In this document: positions 61,711 through 64,000 of the stretch, piece after piece
Layout: each line of letters begins with the position of its first letter
How positions within the stretch are numbered: the first letter of the stretch is position 1
Assembly: GCF_042432805.1 (NCBI RefSeq)
Contig: NZ_JBHLWO010000002.1
Span: forward strand, 2,914,001 to 2,978,000
Direction of reading: 5' to 3'
DNA: 64,000 nt
Source: Olivibacter oleidegradans
GTDB lineage: Bacteria > Bacteroidota > Bacteroidia > Sphingobacteriales > Sphingobacteriaceae
Notes under the pieces: generated by a model
Database searches by the model: none
The model's input: the letters and a program-made list of their open reading frames with translations, nothing else
What the model was told of the DNA's origin: nothing
Position numbers and translations under genes: made by a program

Positions 61711-64000
61711 ATGGATTATAACAAAACAAACAATTTACTTGGATGGATAACATTTATGGTGTCCACCTTAGTTTATGTGTTAACCCTAGAACCTACAGCC
61801 AGTTATTGGGACTGTGGTGAATTTATCGCAGCGGCCTATAAGATGCAGATTGTGCATCAGCCCGGCGCCCCACTTTTTTTGATGTTGCAAAATATCTTTA
61901 GCAATTTGGCTTTCGGCAATAAAGAGTCCATTGCCTATTGGATGAACTTTGGGTCTGCTGTTTCCAGTGGCTTAACCATTCTGTTCTTGTTTTGGACCAT
62001 CACCGCGTTAGCGCGTAAAGTACTATGGAGAAGCGGTACAGAACTTACACAGGGGAATCTCATTCAAATTATGGGTGCAGGCCTTGTGGGCGCTCTGGCT
62101 TATTCCTTTTCAGACACTTTTTGGTTTTCTGCTGTGGAGTCCGAAGTGTACGCTATGTCCTCACTGTGTACTGCTATCGTGTTCTGGGCAATCTTGAAAT
62201 GGGAAGCTCATGCAGAGGAACCCCGTGCCGATAAATGGCTATTATTAATAGCTTATGTAATGGGGCTTTCTATTGGTGTTCACTTGCTCAATTTGTTAAC
62301 CATTCCGGCATTGGCACTGGTCGTTTATTTTAAACGGGTTAAAAGTCCGACTAATAGCGGTGTTTTTAAAACCCTTCTTATCGGCTGTGTTATTGTGGCA
62401 TTTGTACTATGGGGAATCATTCAGTACTTAATCAAGTTTGCCGCCTATTTTGACCTTTTCTTTGTCAACACATTGGGCCTGGGCTTTGGTACCGGTGTTG
62501 TATTCTTTGCTTTATTGGTAATAGGAGGCTTGACATTTGGCATATTCCACTCAATTAAAAAAGCAAAACCCCGGCTCAATCTTATTTTGCTGGGCATATG
62601 CTTTATTATTTTTGGATATGGTTCTTTTGCTATGATTTTAGTACGTGCAAAAGCTGATCCAAGCTTAAACAATAGTGATCCCGATAATGCATTTTCATTT
62701 TTGGGTTATCTTAATCGCGAACAATATGGTGAAGAACCACTATTGAAAGGACCCTACTTTACCTCAAAAATTATTGATCGGAAGGAAGGGGGCAACAGTT
62801 ATATCAAAGGCGAAGAAAAGTATGAGAATATAGGAAAAAAATACAGTTATGTTTATGATCGCGAAACCATATTCCCGCGTATTTATAGTAATGATCCGGG
62901 AAGAGGGCATCCGCAATTTTACAGAAGCTGGTTAAACTTGGGAGAGAACGACCAACCGACTTTCGGGAACAACCTCAGTTTCTTTTTCACTTACCAAGTC
63001 GGACATATGTATGCCCGCTATTTTTTCTGGAATTTTGTTGGAAGACAAAATGATCAAAAAGGTGACGGCAGCTTCACCGAAGGGAATTGGATTACGGGTA
63101 TCAAACCAATTGACCAAGCCCGCCTAGGTGGCCAGGACGCACTACCTGAATCATTAAAAACAGATCCCTCGAATAACAAATTTTATGGATTGCCTCTAAT
63201 TCTAGGTATAATTGGCGCATTATGGCACTTTAAGCGTCATCAAAAAGATGCCGGTATTGTTGGTCTGCTCTTTTTCTTTACCGGTTTGGCTATTGTACTT
63301 TATCTTAACCAAACGCCACTCCAACCACGCGAACGCGATTATGCGTATGCAGGATCTTTTTACGCTTTTGCTATTTGGATCGGATTAGGCGTCATTGGCC
63401 TGGCTGATATGCTACAGAAGAGAACCAATGCCAAAACAGCAGGCATCGCGGCTACGCTCATTGGCTTACTCGCAGCTCCTGTTTTAATGGCGAAAGAAGG
63501 TTGGGATGATCACGATCGCTCTACTAAATATGTAGCAAGGGATCTCGCAAAAGATTATTTGCAATCCTGTGCGCCTAACGCTATTTTGTTTACATATGGA
63601 GACAATGACACCTACCCGCTTTGGTATGTGCAGGAAGTTGAAAATTTCAGACCCGACGTCCGCATTGTTAATCTTAGTTTATTGAGCGCAGATTGGTATG
63701 TACGCCAAATGAAAGAAAAAGTGAACGAAGCGGATGCCCTGCCTATCACTATGAAGGATAGTCAGTTTAAACAAGGAACACGTGATGGTTTATCTTTTAT
63801 GGATGCCGGATTCAAGCAACCGATTGAATTAAGCTCCGTTCTGGACGTTTTGTTGTCCGACAATCCAAATGATCAAGTTGAATACCAAGATGGTAGTCGG
63901 TCAAACTATCTGTTTACCAAAAACTTTAAACTGACGGTAAATAAGGCTGACGTTTTGAAAAACAAGGTAGTTCCTACAAAATGGGATAATAATATTGTGG
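61711..64000 (+). CDS. DUF2723 membrane protein (GT117-like), 5' part, cut by window edge
   Basis: The frame is open from ATG 61711 to the edge, 763 residues. The N-terminal block LEPTASYWDCGEFIAAAYKM and HQPGAPLFLML, followed by several hydrophobic helices, is typical of DUF2723, a Bacteroidota family with a protein-O-mannosyltransferase-like fold. TPLQPRERDYAYAGSFYAFA, then FTYGDNDTYPLWYVQEVE, mark the long soluble part after about residue 520. It probably transfers a sugar to proteins or lipids at the cell envelope. The Asp in WDCGEF is a likely catalytic residue by analogy with GT-C enzymes. The end of the gene is not visible. Confidence 0.93.
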   Translation, partial: MDYNKTNNLLGWITFMVSTLVYVLTLEPTASYWDCGEFIAAAYKMQIVHQPGAPLFLMLQNIFSNLAFGNKESIAYWMNFGSAVSSGLTILFLFWTITALARKVLWRSGTELTQGNLIQIMGAGLVGALAYSFSDTFWFSAVESEVYAMSSLCTAIVFWAILKWEAHAEEPRADKWLLLIAYVMGLSIGVHLLNLLTIPALALVVYFKRVKSPTNSGVFKTLLIGCVIVAFVLWGIIQYLIKFAAYFDLFFVNTLGLGFGTGVVFFALLVIGGLTFGIFHSIKKAKPRLNLILLGICFIIFGYGSFAMILVRAKADPSLNNSDPDNAFSFLGYLNREQYGEEPLLKGPYFTSKIIDRKEGGNSYIKGEEKYENIGKKYSYVYDRETIFPRIYSNDPGRGHPQFYRSWLNLGENDQPTFGNNLSFFFTYQVGHMYARYFFWNFVGRQNDQKGDGSFTEGNWITGIKPIDQARLGGQDALPESLKTDPSNNKFYGLPLILGIIGALWHFKRHQKDAGIVGLLFFFTGLAIVLYLNQTPLQPRERDYAYAGSFYAFAIWIGLGVIGLADMLQKRTNAKTAGIAATLIGLLAAPVLMAKEGWDDHDRSTKYVARDLAKDYLQSCAPNAILFTYGDNDTYPLWYVQEVENFRPDVRIVNLSLLSADWYVRQMKEKVNEADALPITMKDSQFKQGTRDGLSFMDAGFKQPIELSSVLDVLLSDNPNDQVEYQDGSRSNYLFTKNFKLTVNKADVLKNKVVPTKWDNNIV

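Noticed and set aside
1..64000. CRISPR arrays, restriction-modification, toxin-antitoxin or prophage genes
   Set aside because: I looked for regularly spaced repeats, cas-type, methylase, toxin and phage structural motifs and found none.

Overview
The window is a chromosomal segment of a Bacteroidota bacterium, most likely Sphingobacteriaceae (Pedobacter/Sphingobacterium/Olivibacter-like). The support is two SusC/SusD outer-membrane nutrient-uptake pairs, promoters of the Bacteroidota type (-33 TTTG, 19-bp spacer, -7 TAnnTTTG), DUF4199 and DUF2723 membrane proteins, YwbE, a bifunctional HisB, and AT-rich, closely packed genes. No plasmid, phage, insertion sequence, CRISPR array or rRNA operon was seen. 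Both window edges cut a gene: a TonB-dependent receptor on the left and a DUF2723 protein on the right.

Layout. 1-6.2 kb: receptor N-terminus, small membrane protein, Pif1-like helicase, MutS-related ATPase. 6.2-9.1 kb: aquaporin and an alkylation-repair-like group (Ada metal-binding protein, 2OG-Fe(II) oxygenase, AlkA-type glycosylase). 9.2-15.1 kb: sulfatase, VOC protein, glucokinase, gamma-glutamyltransferase, UbiX. 15.1-27.9 kb: a LacI-family regulator divergent from two successive susCD units, then a GntP-type permease. Both susC leaders carry the same paired inverted repeats, which look like operators for the LacI protein. 27.9-33.5 kb: CBS/DUF294 nucleotidyltransferase, membrane-anchored exonuclease, YwbE, and a signalling cluster with a LOV (blue-light) histidine kinase and two response regulators. 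33.5-38.0 kb: two family 2 glycosyltransferases, DUF4199, an acidic unknown protein and a dihydroorotase-like protein that lacks its catalytic residues. 38.2-45.5 kb: glycogen operon (GH31, glgB, glgA, glgC), ending in a strong hairpin. 45.6-46.9 kb: stand-alone condensation-domain protein.

47.1-55.7 kb: a complete histidine operon, hisG-D-C-B-H-A-F-IE, with a WD40 protein as its last gene. It has a consensus promoter and a short open frame rich in histidine codons ahead of hisG, so attenuation by histidine supply is likely. 55.7-61.4 kb: carboxypeptidase-regulatory-domain protein, M1 peptidase, Spx/ArsC-like protein, pth, rplY, prs and tRNA-Gln, all on the minus strand.

The observations most worth following are the his leader peptide, the LOV kinase cluster, the predicted LacI operators at both susCD units, the Ada/2OG/AlkA group, the catalytically dead dihydroorotase and the orphan condensation enzyme. 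All assignments come from reading motifs by eye; no database search was run.
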